A DNA stretch of 64,000 nucleotides from Streptomyces xylophagus (GTDB taxonomy: Bacteria > Actinomycetota > Actinomycetes > Streptomycetales > Streptomycetaceae): assembly GCF_000716435.1 (NCBI RefSeq), contig NZ_JNWO01000025.1:41252-105251 (forward strand), read 5' to 3'. Position 1 is the stretch's first letter; the number at the start of each line of letters is the position of its first letter. Of the stretch, positions 24,355 to 33,740 are shown piece by piece. Under the pieces are notes generated by a model. The model was not told the DNA's origin, did not search any database, and saw only the letters and a list, made by a program, of their open reading frames with translations. Position numbers and translations under genes: made by a program.

Positions 24355-24840
24355 TTAACGCCACGGTTCAGATACTGAGCGGAGGGTGGCCGCCGTAGCC
24401 ACCGCCGCCGTCACCGCCTCGTGTCCCTTGTCCTCGTTCGAGCCTTCCAGGCCGGCCCGATCCAGGGCCTGCTCCTCGGTGTCGCAGGTCAGGACGCCCA
24501 TGCCGACGGGGACGCCGGTCTCGACCGAGACCTGGGTGAGGCCCTGGACCACGCCCTGGCACACGTACTCGAAGTGGGGGGTGCCGCCGCGGATGACGAC
24601 GCCGAGGGCGACGATCGCGTCGTAGCCCCGGCCCGCCAACACCTTTGCCACGACCGGGAGTTCCCAGCTGCCGGGGACCCGGAGCAGGGTCGGCTCGTCG
24701 ATCCCCAGGTCGTGCAGGGCGCGCAGGGCGCCGTTCACCAGACCGTCCATCACCTTTTCGTGCCACTGTGCCGCGATGACGGCGACCCGCAGGTCTCCGA
24801 CGTTGCGTACGGACAGTTCGGGTGCGCCCTTGCCGCTCAC
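24355..24840 (-). CDS. ribH: 6,7-dimethyl-8-ribityllumazine synthase
   Basis: 161 aa. It condenses 5-amino-6-ribitylaminouracil with 3,4-dihydroxy-2-butanone 4-phosphate. Family motifs: [32 protein letters not shown] (ligand-binding Trp), [17 protein letters not shown] with the catalytic His, and [16 protein letters not shown]. It follows ribBA by 52 bp as the last rib gene of the operon. Confidence 0.97.
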   Translation of the reverse strand: MSGKGAPELSVRNVGDLRVAVIAAQWHEKVMDGLVNGALRALHDLGIDEPTLLRVPGSWELPVVAKVLAGRGYDAIVALGVVIRGGTPHFEYVCQGVVQGLTQVSVETGVPVGMGVLTCDTEEQALDRAGLEGSNEDKGHEAVTAAVATAATLRSVSEPWR

Positions 24841-24892
24841 GTTCTCTTGTCTCCTAGAAGTGCGATTCCGCGTGGAAGTGCTTGTTGCGCGA

Positions 24893-26182
24893 CTACTGGT
24901 TGCCGCAGGTGGACACGGGGGCCGTGTCCAGCCAGGGCAGGTCGTGGCCCATCCGGTCCCGCTTGGTGCGCAGGTAGCGGAGGTTGTGCTCGCCCGCCTG
25001 TATCGGCATCGGCTCCCGGCCGGTGACCTTGAGGCCGTGGCGGACGAGCGCGTCGGTCTTGTCGGGGTTGTTCGTCATCAGGCGCAGGCTGTGGACGCCG
25101 AGATCCTCCAGGATCTGTGCGCCGGCGCCGTAGTCCCGGGCGTCGGCGGGCAGGCCGAGTTCGAGGTTGGCGTCGAGGGTGTCCCGGCCGCGCTCCTGGA
25201 GTTCGTACGCCCGGAGCTTGGAGAGCAGGCCGATGCCTCGCCCCTCGTGGCCGCGCAGGTAGACCACCACTCCCCTGCCCTCCTCCTGGATGCGCTCCAG
25301 GGAGGCCTCCAGCTGGGGGCCGCAGTCGCAGCGCAGGGAATGGAAGACGTCACCGGTGAGGCATTCGGAGTGGACGCGGACCAGGACGTCCTCGCCGTCG
25401 CCGATCTCGCCGTGGACGAGGGCGACGTGCTCGACGCCGTCGACGGTGGAGCGGTAGCCGTACGCCGTGAACTGGCCGTGGCGGGTGGGGAGTTGGACCT
25501 CGGCCTCGCGGCGGACGGTGGGTTCGGCGGTCTGCCGGTAAGCGATCAGATCCTCGATGGAGATGATCGTCAGGCCGTGCTTGCGGGCGAACGGGATCAG
25601 TTCGGGGAGGCGGAGCATCCGGCCGTCCTCGCCCGCGATCTCGACGATCGCGCCGGCCGGGCGCAGGCCCGCGAGGCGGGCGAGGTCGACGGCGGCCTCG
25701 GTGTGGCCGTTGCGGACCAGCACGCCGCCGGAGCGGGCGCGCAGCGGGAAGACGTGACCGGGGCGGACCAGGTCGTCCGCCTCCGCGGTGCCGCTCGCGA
25801 GGAGCTGAAGCGTGGTCGCACGGTCGGAGGCCGAGATACCGGTGGTCACACCGTGAACGGCGGATGCGTCCACGGAGACTGTGAACGCGGTTTTCATCGA
25901 CTCGGTGTTGTCCTCGACCATCTGCGGGAGCCGGAGCCGGTCCAGCTCGTCGCCCTCCATGGGGGCGCAGATCAGGCCGCGGCACTCGCTCATCATGAAG
26001 GCGATGATCTCGGGGGTGGCCTTCTCGGCGGCGATGACGAGGTCGCCCTCGTTCTCGCGGTCCTCGTCGTCGACGACCACGACCGGGCGGCCGGCCGCGA
26101 TGTCGGCGATGGCCTGCTCGACCGGGTCGAGGGAGAAGTCCTCGAAACCGTCGGTGCTGTACAGGATCGGTGCCGCTGTCAT
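24893..26182 (-). CDS. ribBA: Bifunctional DHBP synthase / GTP cyclohydrolase II
   Basis: 429 aa. The N-terminal RibB domain (about 1-215) has [16 protein letters not shown] and [18 protein letters not shown] plus [20 protein letters not shown]. The C-terminal RibA domain (about 220-410) has the zinc site [17 protein letters not shown] (three Cys), [15 protein letters not shown] and [12 protein letters not shown]. Together they start both branches of riboflavin synthesis, from GTP and from ribulose-5-phosphate. The ATG overlaps the ribM stop by 4 bp. All active-site motifs look intact on both domains. Confidence 0.97.
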   Translation of the reverse strand: MTAAPILYSTDGFEDFSLDPVEQAIADIAAGRPVVVVDDEDRENEGDLVIAAEKATPEIIAFMMSECRGLICAPMEGDELDRLRLPQMVEDNTESMKTAFTVSVDASAVHGVTTGISASDRATTLQLLASGTAEADDLVRPGHVFPLRARSGGVLVRNGHTEAAVDLARLAGLRPAGAIVEIAGEDGRMLRLPELIPFARKHGLTIISIEDLIAYRQTAEPTVRREAEVQLPTRHGQFTAYGYRSTVDGVEHVALVHGEIGDGEDVLVRVHSECLTGDVFHSLRCDCGPQLEASLERIQEEGRGVVVYLRGHEGRGIGLLSKLRAYELQERGRDTLDANLELGLPADARDYGAGAQILEDLGVHSLRLMTNNPDKTDALVRHGLKVTGREPMPIQAGEHNLRYLRTKRDRMGHDLPWLDTAPVSTCGNQ

Positions 26183-26820
26183 GCCGGCGCTCCTTCCAGG
26201 GCGGGCTGCGGGGCCTTGCGGGAGCGCAGCCACCAGTCGCGCATGCCCCACAGGACGAGTGCGCCGTAGATGACGTAGACGAAGCCGGAGAAGGCGAAGC
26301 CGTTGGCGAAGTTGAGGGGGACGCCGACGAGGTCGACGAGGAGCCAGGCGAACCAGAACTCGACCATGCCGCGGGCCTGGGCGTACATCGCGACGATGGT
26401 GCCGACGAAGATGTAGGCGTCGGGCCACGGGTCCCAGGAGAGCGACGGGTACGCCTTGAAGAGGGCGGCGACCGCGACCGTTCCTACGGCGGCGGAGCCG
26501 ACCAGGATCGCGCGCTCGCGCCAGGTGGCGAAGCGGGGGGTGATGTGGCCGTCGGCGCCGCCCTTGCCGCGGTTCCACTGCCACCAGCCGTACACGGCGA
26601 CGACCATGACGACGATCTGCTTGCCGGCGCTGCCGGAGAGGTGGGCCGTGGCGAAGGCCGCGAACAGGATGACCCCGGAGACGAACTGCGTGGGCCAGCT
26701 CCAGATCGACCGCCGCCAGCCGAAGGCCAGGGCGATCAGGCCGACGATGTTGCCAATCATGTCCGACCACTTGATGTGCTGGCCGAACAGGACGAACGCC
26801 TCGGAGTTGAGCCAGTTCAC
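26179..26820 (-). CDS. ribM: PnuC-family riboflavin transporter RibM
   Basis: 213 aa with about six to seven membrane helices. The PnuC fold is indicated by the WW/W motif YGWWQWNRG, the conserved [15 protein letters not shown] and [19 protein letters not shown]. PnuC proteins facilitate vitamin diffusion (nicotinamide riboside, thiamine or riboflavin). Its place between ribE and ribBA behind an FMN riboswitch identifies it as RibM, known from S. davaonensis and Corynebacterium as a flavin (and roseoflavin) importer. It overlaps both neighbours by 4 bp (ATGA), so translation is coupled. Confidence 0.9.
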   Translation of the reverse strand: MNWLNSEAFVLFGQHIKWSDMIGNIVGLIALAFGWRRSIWSWPTQFVSGVILFAAFATAHLSGSAGKQIVVMVVAVYGWWQWNRGKGGADGHITPRFATWRERAILVGSAAVGTVAVAALFKAYPSLSWDPWPDAYIFVGTIVAMYAQARGMVEFWFAWLLVDLVGVPLNFANGFAFSGFVYVIYGALVLWGMRDWWLRSRKAPQPALEGAPA

Positions 26821-27419
26821 GGGGTCACCTCGCGTGAACCCATCAGCCGCTCGACGTACTTGGCGATGACGTCGACCTCGAGGTTGACCGGGTCGCCGGG
26901 CTGCTTGAGGCCGAGCGTGGTCAGGTCGAGGGTGGTCGGGATGAGGCTGACGGTGAAGAAGTCGGGGCCCGCGTCGACGACGGTGAGGCTGATGCCGTCG
27001 ACGGTGATGGAGCCCTTCTCGACGACGTAGCGCGTGAGGTCGGCGGGGAGCGAGATCTTGACGAGCTCCCAGTTCTCGGACGGCTTGCGCTCCAACACCG
27101 CGCCGGTGCCGTCGACATGACCCTGCACGATGTGTCCGCCGAGGCGGGCGCCGAGGGCCATGGGGCGTTCGAGGTTGACGCGGGAGCCGACGGCGAGGAC
27201 GCCGAGGCTGGAGCGGTTCAGGGTCTCGGCCATGACGTCGGCGGTGAACTCGTCACCCTCGTGCTCGACGACGGTGAGACAGACGCCGTTCACGGCGATG
27301 GAGTCGCCGTGCTTCGCACCCTCGGTCACGACGGGGCCGCGCAGACGAAAGCGGGAGGCGTCGTCGAGATTCTCGACGGCGGTGACCTCACCCAGCTCTT
27401 CGACGATTCCGGTGAACAC
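26817..27419 (-). CDS. ribE: Riboflavin synthase alpha chain
   Basis: 200 aa. It dismutates two lumazine molecules to riboflavin. The two homologous beta barrels are evident: repeat 1 starts FTGIVEELG and has [12 protein letters not shown]; repeat 2 has [16 protein letters not shown] and [15 protein letters not shown]. The GTG start at 27419 lies behind AGGAGG about 10 nt upstream. It is the first gene of the operon, 150 nt below the riboswitch. Confidence 0.96.
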   Translation of the reverse strand: MFTGIVEELGEVTAVENLDDASRFRLRGPVVTEGAKHGDSIAVNGVCLTVVEHEGDEFTADVMAETLNRSSLGVLAVGSRVNLERPMALGARLGGHIVQGHVDGTGAVLERKPSENWELVKISLPADLTRYVVEKGSITVDGISLTVVDAGPDFFTVSLIPTTLDLTTLGLKQPGDPVNLEVDVIAKYVERLMGSREVTP

Positions 27420-27568
27420 TTCCCGGGTCCTCCTGCCACATCGGGGCACGGACTCCGGGGTCTGTCGAAGACGACAGAATGAAGCGAACGGAAGCACCGA
27501 GGACGACGCCGGACAGAACCCGTCCACGCAGGACGAGCCAATACGGCGGCGCGCACGAATGCCCGCCC

Positions 27569-27705
27569 GCCGCGCACTGCCTCCCATCCGGACTTTAACC
27601 GTCGGTCCAGGAATTCCACCTGGTCAACCGGCCGCTGAACAACACGGACGGGTCGCGGACTATAACCGCCGGTTCGGACTTTCACCGACCCCGGAGTGCG
27701 CTGCT
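27569..27705 (-). promoter_or_regulatory. FMN riboswitch (RFN element)
   Basis: Read on the minus strand, the closing stem GCGCACT (start) pairs with AGTGCGC (end). Between them lie conserved blocks AACCGGCGGT, AGTCCGCGA, GGTGGAATTCC, AGTCCGGATGGGAG, the hallmarks of the RFN element. On FMN binding it represses downstream expression, here ribE-ribM-ribBA-ribH. The 150-nt expression platform between it and ribE contains the ribE ribosome site. Confidence 0.95.
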
Positions 27706-27922
27706 TCTGGTACATGGCCAGTGTGCCACGCCTGGCAAGGGTCCATCCAGGTGAGTTGTGTGGGGTGGCTCACAGACTGTGCCGCTGGACTTCTCAATCG
27801 GCCCCCACCTGCTGGATCATATGGTCTAGTCCTTTTTGGATCTCCGTACGGGAGTTCCGGGCGGGACCTCCATGAACCGGTCCGGCGGTGGTGACGACGG
27901 CCCTTGCCCACCGCCGGGCCTC

Positions 27923-29137
27923 TCAACCGAACAGCTCGTCCTGCGCACCGTCCTGCGCCGTGAGCAGCGCGCCGCGCAGGACGGCGGCGCCGCCGAGGAT
28001 GCTGGGACGCACCTCTGCCGGCAGGGGTGACATACGGCCAATCCGTTCGGCGACCCGTACGGCGAGTTCGTCGCCGCCGGCCTGGCCGACCTCACCGCCG
28101 AGGACCACGCACCCGGGGTCCAGCAGGGCGACGACGGACGCGACGCCGAGGGCGAGGCGGTCGGCGAGGGTGTCCAGGAAGCGGACGGCGGGAGCGGTGC
28201 CTCGCGCGGGGTCCGGCCGCCCGGTGTCGACACCGGCACCAGCCACCGCCGCGACCGCCCACTGCACCAGCTCGGCCGCCTCTCCCCCACCTTCGCCGTC
28301 CAACACCCCGCATTCCCGGGCCAGTTCGACCACGGCCCCCGCTCCCGCCAGCGAGTGGAAACCCCCCTCACAGTCCGTCGCCGAAGGCAACCCCCTCGTC
28401 CCCGGCACCGGAAGAAAGCCCATCTCTCCCGCACCCCCGGACGCTCCCCTGCGCAACGCCCCGTCCAGCACGATCGCGGCACCGATGCCCATGCCGAGCC
28501 AGAGGAGGACGAAGGTGTCCCGGTCATGGGCCGCGCCATCGCGTTGTTCCGCCAGGGCCGCGAGGTTGGTTTCGTTCTCCACTACGACACGGGCGTCGGG
28601 GAGTCGCTCTTGGAGGGCGGCGACCAGGCGCCGGTGCCACGCGGGCAGGCCCGTGGTGTCGCGGAGTTCGCCGGTGGCCGGGTCGATGAGACCCGGGGCG
28701 CCGATGCCCACCGTGTGCAGGCGCTCCGCGCCCGCCTCCTTCGCCGCCCTTTCCACCAGGGCCACGGCCTGTTCGACCGCCGGTCCCGTGCCGGAGTCTC
28801 CGTCGATCGGGACGGACGCCTCCGCGAGCACTCGGCCGACCAGATCCGAGACGAGTACGGAGACGCCCTCCAGGCGGACATCCAGCGCGGCCAGGTAAGC
28901 GCGGTCGGCGACGATGGCGTACAACCGGGCGTTCGGGCCGCGTCGTTGGGCCCCGGACTCGCCGACCATCTCGATCAGCCCGGAGGCCGTGAGGCGTTCG
29001 ACGAGGTCGGCGACGGTGGGCCGGGACAGTCCGGTGAACTGCTTCAACTGCCCTGCCGTCAGCGGGCCTTCGCGCAGCAGCAGCCGCAGGGCGAGCCGGT
29101 CGTTGATGGCCCGGGCGGTGCTCGGTGATGCGGGCAT
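27923..29137 (-). CDS. ROK family transcriptional repressor
   Basis: 404 aa. N-terminal winged helix (about 10-70: LRLLLREGPLTAGQLKQFTG, LSRPTVADLVERLTASGLIE) followed by a ROK sugar-kinase-like domain with VVENETNLAALAEQ and GGAGEMGFLPV. The zinc-binding Cys cluster seen in ROK kinases and NagC is absent (GLPSATDCEGGFHSLAG keeps one Cys) and the phosphate loop is degenerate, so it is a regulator without kinase activity. It is divergent from an MFS gene; an 8-bp inverted repeat lies between. Probably a sugar-responsive repressor of that transporter. Confidence 0.9.
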   Translation of the reverse strand: MPASPSTARAINDRLALRLLLREGPLTAGQLKQFTGLSRPTVADLVERLTASGLIEMVGESGAQRRGPNARLYAIVADRAYLAALDVRLEGVSVLVSDLVGRVLAEASVPIDGDSGTGPAVEQAVALVERAAKEAGAERLHTVGIGAPGLIDPATGELRDTTGLPAWHRRLVAALQERLPDARVVVENETNLAALAEQRDGAAHDRDTFVLLWLGMGIGAAIVLDGALRRGASGGAGEMGFLPVPGTRGLPSATDCEGGFHSLAGAGAVVELARECGVLDGEGGGEAAELVQWAVAAVAGAGVDTGRPDPARGTAPAVRFLDTLADRLALGVASVVALLDPGCVVLGGEVGQAGGDELAVRVAERIGRMSPLPAEVRPSILGGAAVLRGALLTAQDGAQDELFG

Positions 29138-29191
29138 GCCGGGAATCCTCCCAGATCGAGGGGGTACGGCGGGCGGCCGGTAAATCTCTAT

Positions 29192-29214
29192 CTATCAGGC
29201 AGGGTTCCTGATAG
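29192..29214. promoter_or_regulatory. ROK operator candidate
   Basis: CTATCAGG (29192-29199) and CCTGATAG (29207-29214) form a perfect inverted repeat with 7-nt spacer, between the ROK and MFS starts. TAGTTT, a plausible -10 for the MFS gene, overlaps the right arm. Confidence 0.55.
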
Positions 29215-29281
29215 TTTACGCGGCGCGAGTGGGGACGGGGATACGAACAGCGGGATCCGAACAGCAGGAGGGGCCGGACAC

Positions 29282-30493
29282 ATGAGTGACGTGGTCTACG
29301 ACCGACACGAGGTGAAGCGGTCCCGGTACGCCGTGGCAGCCGTCTTCGCCGTGCACGGCGCGGTCACCGGCTCGTTCGCGACCCGGGTGCCGTGGATCCA
29401 GGACCACGCGCACGTCGGGGCGGGCTGGCTCGGTTTCGCCCTCGCCTTCGGGGCGTTCGGCGCCTCCTGCTCGATGCCGCTGGCCGGCTGGATCACCCAC
29501 CGTTTCGGCAGCCGCACGGCCCTGCGCGGGCTGATCTCCCTGTGGACGATGTCCCTGGTGCTGCCGTCCCTCGCGCCGAACCTGGTCACCCTGTGCCTGG
29601 CGATGTTCACCTACGGCGCGAGCGCGGGCATGGCAGACGTCGCCATGAACGCGCTCGGTGTCGAGATCGAGCGCCTGCTCGGCAAGTCGATCATGTCCGG
29701 GCTGCACGGCATGTGGAGCGCGGGCGCCCTGATCGGTTCGGCGGGCGGCACGCTGGCCGCTCACCTCGGCTCGGACGCGCGCGTGCACCATCTCATCGCG
29801 GCCCTGACCCTCACCCTGCTCGGCGTGACCGCCTGCCGTTGGGTGCTCGACATCCAGCCGGGCGAGGAGGAGGAAGCGCCACCCCGGTTCACGCTGCCGC
29901 CCAGGTCGGCGCTGCTCATCGGCGCGGTGGGCTTCTGCGCGGTGTTCGCGGAGGGGGCGAGCCTGGACTGGTCGGCGGTGTTCCTGCGGACCCAGTTGGA
30001 CACGTCGGCCGGTCTCGCGGCAGCCGCGACGACCGGTTTGATGCTGACGATGGCGGTGGCCCGGCTGGTCGGCGACGCGGTGGTGAACCGCTTCGGCTCG
30101 GTCCGTACGGTCCGCGCGGGCGGTGTCCTGGCCGTGCTCGGCGGGCTGCTGATCGTCCTCGCGGACAGCCCGGCCCTGGTGATCAGCGGCTTCGGGCTGC
30201 TCGGCCTGGGCATCGCCGTGGTCGTCCCGCTGTGCTTCGCCGCCGCCGGCCACAACGGGCCCAACCCGAGCCAGGCCATCGCGGGCGTGGCGACGATCAC
30301 CTACACCTCGGGGCTGGTCGCGCCGAGCCTGATCGGCGGGGTGGCGCAGGCGACCAGCCTGGTCGTGTCGTTCTGCCTGGTCACCGCGCTGGCCGGTGGG
30401 CTCGTGGTCTTCGCGGGCGTACTGCGCGCCGGGGACCGGGACCGCCCGAAGGTCAGCCCGCCGAGCGCAGCAGTGTCCGGCCCACGGCCCTGA
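29282..30493 (+). CDS. MFS transporter
   Basis: 403 aa, about twelve helices in two halves. The first half carries RVPWIQDHAHVG and MPLAGWITHRFGSRTALRG (motif A-like), and ADVAMNALGVEIE; the second has RLVGDAVVNRFGSVRTVRAG. It resembles the FucP/YbjJ-like branch, for which sugar or small-molecule transport is typical. AGGAGGGG precedes the ATG. It is divergent from and probably repressed by the ROK protein. Its 3' end overlaps the convergent thioesterase gene by 41 bp. Confidence 0.85.
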   Translation: MSDVVYDRHEVKRSRYAVAAVFAVHGAVTGSFATRVPWIQDHAHVGAGWLGFALAFGAFGASCSMPLAGWITHRFGSRTALRGLISLWTMSLVLPSLAPNLVTLCLAMFTYGASAGMADVAMNALGVEIERLLGKSIMSGLHGMWSAGALIGSAGGTLAAHLGSDARVHHLIAALTLTLLGVTACRWVLDIQPGEEEEAPPRFTLPPRSALLIGAVGFCAVFAEGASLDWSAVFLRTQLDTSAGLAAAATTGLMLTMAVARLVGDAVVNRFGSVRTVRAGGVLAVLGGLLIVLADSPALVISGFGLLGLGIAVVVPLCFAAAGHNGPNPSQAIAGVATITYTSGLVAPSLIGGVAQATSLVVSFCLVTALAGGLVVFAGVLRAGDRDRPKVSPPSAAVSGPRP

Positions 30494-30911
30494 ACCCCTC
30501 GCTCCAGGGCGCGGGGCGCAGAGTCTCCGCGTCCAGCCGGACCAACACCCGGGTGCCGGTCGCATACGTCACCTCACCGTCCACCGAGCAGAGCCGGAAG
30601 CCGTAGGTCAGGCCGGTGTTGCCCAGCCGGTCGAGCCAGAGGTGGACGGCGTACGCCCCGGGCCTGGTGACCGGTGCCTCGTAGCTGATCAGCAGTTCCT
30701 TCACCACGTTGCAGGCGTCCCCGGCGCTCGCCCAGTCACCGTCGAAGCGGACCCCGTGCTCCTGCCACAGCTCGGTCCACGCCCGCTCGACGAGGAGCGG
30801 GTAGCGGGCGTTGTGCAGCATGCCGAGCGCGTCGAGGTCGTCGAAGTGGACGGTGACGGGGAGGAGCCGGCCGTGGGACAGGGCGGTGGCGGGCGGGCTT
30901 TCGACGGTCAC
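30453..30911 (-). CDS. Hotdog-fold acyl-CoA thioesterase (4HBT type)
   Basis: 152 aa. Conserved hotdog elements: VHFDDLDALGMLHNARYPLL (catalytic Asp in the D-x-x-H-x-N region), ELLISYEAPVTRPGAYAVHL and a C-terminal TRVLVRLD. It should hydrolyse an acyl-CoA thioester. I chose the GTG at 30911, which has GGGAG about 7 nt upstream; upstream codons are in frame but have no plausible start. A TAGAAT -10 element lies at 30970-30965. Its end overlaps the convergent MFS gene. Confidence 0.82.
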   Translation of the reverse strand: MTVESPPATALSHGRLLPVTVHFDDLDALGMLHNARYPLLVERAWTELWQEHGVRFDGDWASAGDACNVVKELLISYEAPVTRPGAYAVHLWLDRLGNTGLTYGFRLCSVDGEVTYATGTRVLVRLDAETLRPAPWSEGFRAVGRTLLRSAG

Positions 30912-30964
30912 TGCGGGGCTCCCGAGCGGTGCTGGTGGGGCGGTGGAGACTGTGGGGACGCCCC

Positions 30965-30970
30965 ATTCTA
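30965..30970 (-). promoter_or_regulatory. TAGAAT -10 element of the thioesterase gene
   Basis: TAGAAT on the minus strand, about 55 bp upstream of the GTG. It matches the HrdB -10 exactly, but no convincing -35 is seen. Confidence 0.4.
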
Positions 30971-31054
30971 AGCAACCGCTCAGGAACCCCTGTCGGGAAG
31001 GCCCTGGCAGGGCAGGCCCCGGAGGCCCTGATCGGGCGGGCCCGTGGGAGCCGG

Positions 31055-32320
31055 TCAGCCGGCGATCGAGTCCAGCTGTTCCGCCGCCGGCCGCAGCGCC
31101 CACAGGTCACCGCCGGGTGGCGCCTCCAGCTTCGGTACGGCGGCCTGCGCCCGCGCGTCGCCCGCGTCGGCCGCCGCGTGGACGACGTCGCTCGCCGCGT
31201 ACCGGTAGAACTCCAGCTCCGGATGCGCCCACGCGGCGGCCCCGGTCGCGGCGGGCAGCAGATAGTCCACCGCCTTCAACAGGCCCTGCCCGTCCGGGCC
31301 TTGATAGGTCCACAGGTTCACGCCGACATGCCGGCCGATCGCCGCGAGCCGCGTGTACGCGACCAGGTCGAAGGTCGAGTAGTGCCAACTCCGGGTCCGC
31401 GCGAGCTCCTGCGGCTGGCTGCCGTCGCCCGCGATCTGCGGGCCTATGCGTTTGGCGCGCGCGTCGAGCACGGTCCGTTTGGCCAGCGCCTTGTCGCCGG
31501 TCGCGTAGGCGAGGGCGGCGAGTTGCATGTCGTAGAAGGTGCCGTGGTTGTTGGCGGCGGCGCCCTCCTCCTTGCCGAAGGCGCTGTTCTGCAGCCAGCC
31601 CAGGAAGTCGGAGTTCCAACGGGCCATCGCCGTGCGGTCGTTCTTCGTCCAGCCGGGGGCGCCGGTGCCGAGGATCGCGACGGCGTCGACGACGCTGGTG
31701 TACGACTGGGAGAAGTCGATGACGCCGATGGCGCGGCCGTCGTACTTGCACGGGATGAACTGGGCGTGGTTCAGGTTGGGGTTCATCTTCGTGGCCGGGT
31801 CGAGGAACCAGGTGCGCAGAACCTGGTCGGCCTTCTCGGCGTAGCGCTTGTCACCGGTGTAGTACCAGGCGAGCGAGAGGTCGTACGTCGAGTCGAAGAC
31901 CTTCTCCACGTCCTGGCGGTCGGTACCCGCGTCGACTTCAGGGTTGCGCTGTCCGTCGCGCTGGACGTAAGGGCAGCCCCAGGGGTTGGAGGCGGTCGGG
32001 GTGGTCGTGGGCCACCAGTAGGGGGCCTGGCTCAGGTAGTCGTGAACATCGCCGCCGGGGGCGGGCTTTGGTTTGTCCACGACCGTCCAGGGTCCCTGGT
32101 GCAGCCAGTTGTCGGCGCGGGTCGTCAACTGCTTGAGCGAGCGGCGGAGTTGGGGGTCGCCGTGGTCCAGGCGGAGCTTGGTCTGCTGGAGGCGGGTGCC
32201 GTCGAGGACGGCGGTGTCGGGGGCGGTCGGCGCCGAGTGCGCGGCGGCCGAGGGGACGAACACGGCTGTCAGGATGGCCACGGCAGCGAGGAGGACGCCG
32301 AGGCGGGGTCTGGCACTCAT
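31055..32320 (-). CDS. Secreted alginate lyase-family polysaccharide lyase (PL5-like)
   Basis: 421 aa. Sec signal MSARPRLGVLLAAVAILTAV... with cleavage after SAAA. The (alpha/alpha) barrel follows with family signatures DYLSQAPYWWPTT, the NNHGTFYDMQLAALAYATGD motif (catalytic Asn-His) and RTRSWHYSTFDLVAYTRLA (Arg, Tyr). It should cleave uronate-containing polymers by beta-elimination outside the cell. The ATG at 32320 has GGAG 7 nt upstream. It lies 114 bp downstream of a GH6 cellulase gene on the same strand. A palindrome overlaps its putative promoter. Confidence 0.87.
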   Translation of the reverse strand: MSARPRLGVLLAAVAILTAVFVPSAAAHSAPTAPDTAVLDGTRLQQTKLRLDHGDPQLRRSLKQLTTRADNWLHQGPWTVVDKPKPAPGGDVHDYLSQAPYWWPTTTPTASNPWGCPYVQRDGQRNPEVDAGTDRQDVEKVFDSTYDLSLAWYYTGDKRYAEKADQVLRTWFLDPATKMNPNLNHAQFIPCKYDGRAIGVIDFSQSYTSVVDAVAILGTGAPGWTKNDRTAMARWNSDFLGWLQNSAFGKEEGAAANNHGTFYDMQLAALAYATGDKALAKRTVLDARAKRIGPQIAGDGSQPQELARTRSWHYSTFDLVAYTRLAAIGRHVGVNLWTYQGPDGQGLLKAVDYLLPAATGAAAWAHPELEFYRYAASDVVHAAADAGDARAQAAVPKLEAPPGGDLWALRPAAEQLDSIAG

Positions 32321-32341
32321 GCACCAACTCCAAACATGTAT

Positions 32342-32356
32342 ATGAACAACGTTCAT
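32342..32356. promoter_or_regulatory. ATGAAC-AAC-GTTCAT operator candidate
   Basis: Perfect 6-bp arms with a 3-nt spacer, 22 bp upstream of the lyase ATG and next to a TATACA -10-like element on the minus strand. A bound repressor would block the lyase promoter. Confidence 0.45.
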
Positions 32357-32434
32357 GAATGGAACCGTGCGAGCGTAAGACCGTGCGGCAGCCGTGACAA
32401 TGGTCCGGACCGGATTCATGTACAGAGATGGCGG

Positions 32435-33631
32435 TCAGCGCGCCAAGTCGTAGGCGTACGACGCCGTGAACGTGCCGGCCGTGCCCTTGCAGCCGTCCGA
32501 CTCCCCCGGCAGCTTGACCCACAGGTAGCCGTCGATCCGGGCCTCGCCGGTGTTCAGGGTCGGCGCGCGGCCGATCTTCCGGCCGGCCGGGTCGCACCAC
32601 TGGCCGTCGGCCGGGGCGCCGTTGCCGTTGCGGCTGGTGTCGATGACGGCGCCGAGGCTCGCGGGGCCGCCGAGGGCGTCGAGGACCTGACGGTCGTAGG
32701 CGATCTCGGCCGAAGTGGTGTGGAAATTGGAGACGTTGCTGAAGATCCCGTCGGAGGAGTCGGCCGAGGCCGCGCCCGCCTGTTTGAGCAGGGCCGCCTG
32801 TTGCGCGGCCGGGTTCCAGTCGGAGTGGCCCGCGTCGTAGTACACGCGGGCCTTGGGGTCGGCGGCCTTCAGGACGCGGCCGGCGCGGGCCAACGCCGCG
32901 AAGCGGTCGGCACGTTGGGCGTCGGAGAGGCAGTCGGCCTGGGCTATGGAGTCGGGCTCGAGGATGACGACGACCTCGCCGGAACCCAGCCCCGCCGCGA
33001 AGTTGTCGATCCACCCGTCGTACGCGTCGAAGTCGGACGCCCCGCCCTCGGAGGCCCCGCCGCAGTCCCGGTCCGGGATCGCGTACGGCACGACGACCGG
33101 CACCCGGCCCTGCGCCGCGGCGCCCGAAGTGACCGCGCGGACCCGGGAGGTGATCGTCGACGGCGTGAAGTCGGCGAACCACACCGCCGCAGGCTGGTCG
33201 GCGATCCGTGTCTCTATGACCTCGGTGCGGGGGTCGTCGGGGTGGGCGCGGACCCAGTCGAGGACCTGGGACTCGGGGTGACGGTAGAGGCGCGGGGACA
33301 CGGCGGCGGCCTCCTGTGTCTTCTTCCCCGCCTTCGTCGTCTTCGTCGGCGAGGGCGCCGTGCTCTTCTTCGGCTTCGCGGAAGCGGAGGCACTGGCCTT
33401 CGTGGACGCGGAGGTTGACGGTGCGTCAGGCAGCGGTACCAGAAGCGTCGCTCCGGTCGCGTCGGGCCTCGCCGCCTCCGAACCGCGGCCGTCGCCCAGC
33501 GCGTTGATCGTCCCGGTCACGGTGCCGACCGCGACCACGACCGAGGCCACCGCGACCAGCACGCCGCGCCGTGCGGCCCGCCTGCGCTCGGCCTTGCGTA
33601 CGGCCAGCCGTTGGGCGCGTAGGCCTGCCAC
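32435..33631 (-). CDS. Secreted GH6 glycoside hydrolase (cellulase/cellobiohydrolase)
   Basis: 398 aa. A basic N terminus (KAERRRAARRG) and one hydrophobic segment (VLVAVASVVVAVGTVTGTI) act as signal or anchor, followed by a Ser/Thr/Lys/Ala-rich linker (about 65-115). The GH6 catalytic domain then has PVVVPYAIPDRDCGG, VILEPDSIAQADCLSD, YYDAGHSDW, FSNVSNFH, VIDTSRNGNG and EARIDGYLWVKLPGESDGCK. It cleaves beta-1,4-glucan with inversion. No carbohydrate-binding module is present. The GTG at 33631 lies behind GGAGGGGG. Confidence 0.92.
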   Translation of the reverse strand: MAGLRAQRLAVRKAERRRAARRGVLVAVASVVVAVGTVTGTINALGDGRGSEAARPDATGATLLVPLPDAPSTSASTKASASASAKPKKSTAPSPTKTTKAGKKTQEAAAVSPRLYRHPESQVLDWVRAHPDDPRTEVIETRIADQPAAVWFADFTPSTITSRVRAVTSGAAAQGRVPVVVPYAIPDRDCGGASEGGASDFDAYDGWIDNFAAGLGSGEVVVILEPDSIAQADCLSDAQRADRFAALARAGRVLKAADPKARVYYDAGHSDWNPAAQQAALLKQAGAASADSSDGIFSNVSNFHTTSAEIAYDRQVLDALGGPASLGAVIDTSRNGNGAPADGQWCDPAGRKIGRAPTLNTGEARIDGYLWVKLPGESDGCKGTAGTFTASYAYDLAR

Positions 33632-33740
33632 CGCGCGGTTCCCCCTCCCGTGCTCCCCTGCGACGGACGCGCTCCCCCGTTCTGGGGAAGCATCGGTCCC
33701 GCCGGCACCTCGGCCAGCCTAGGACTGGGACCCTGCCCCC

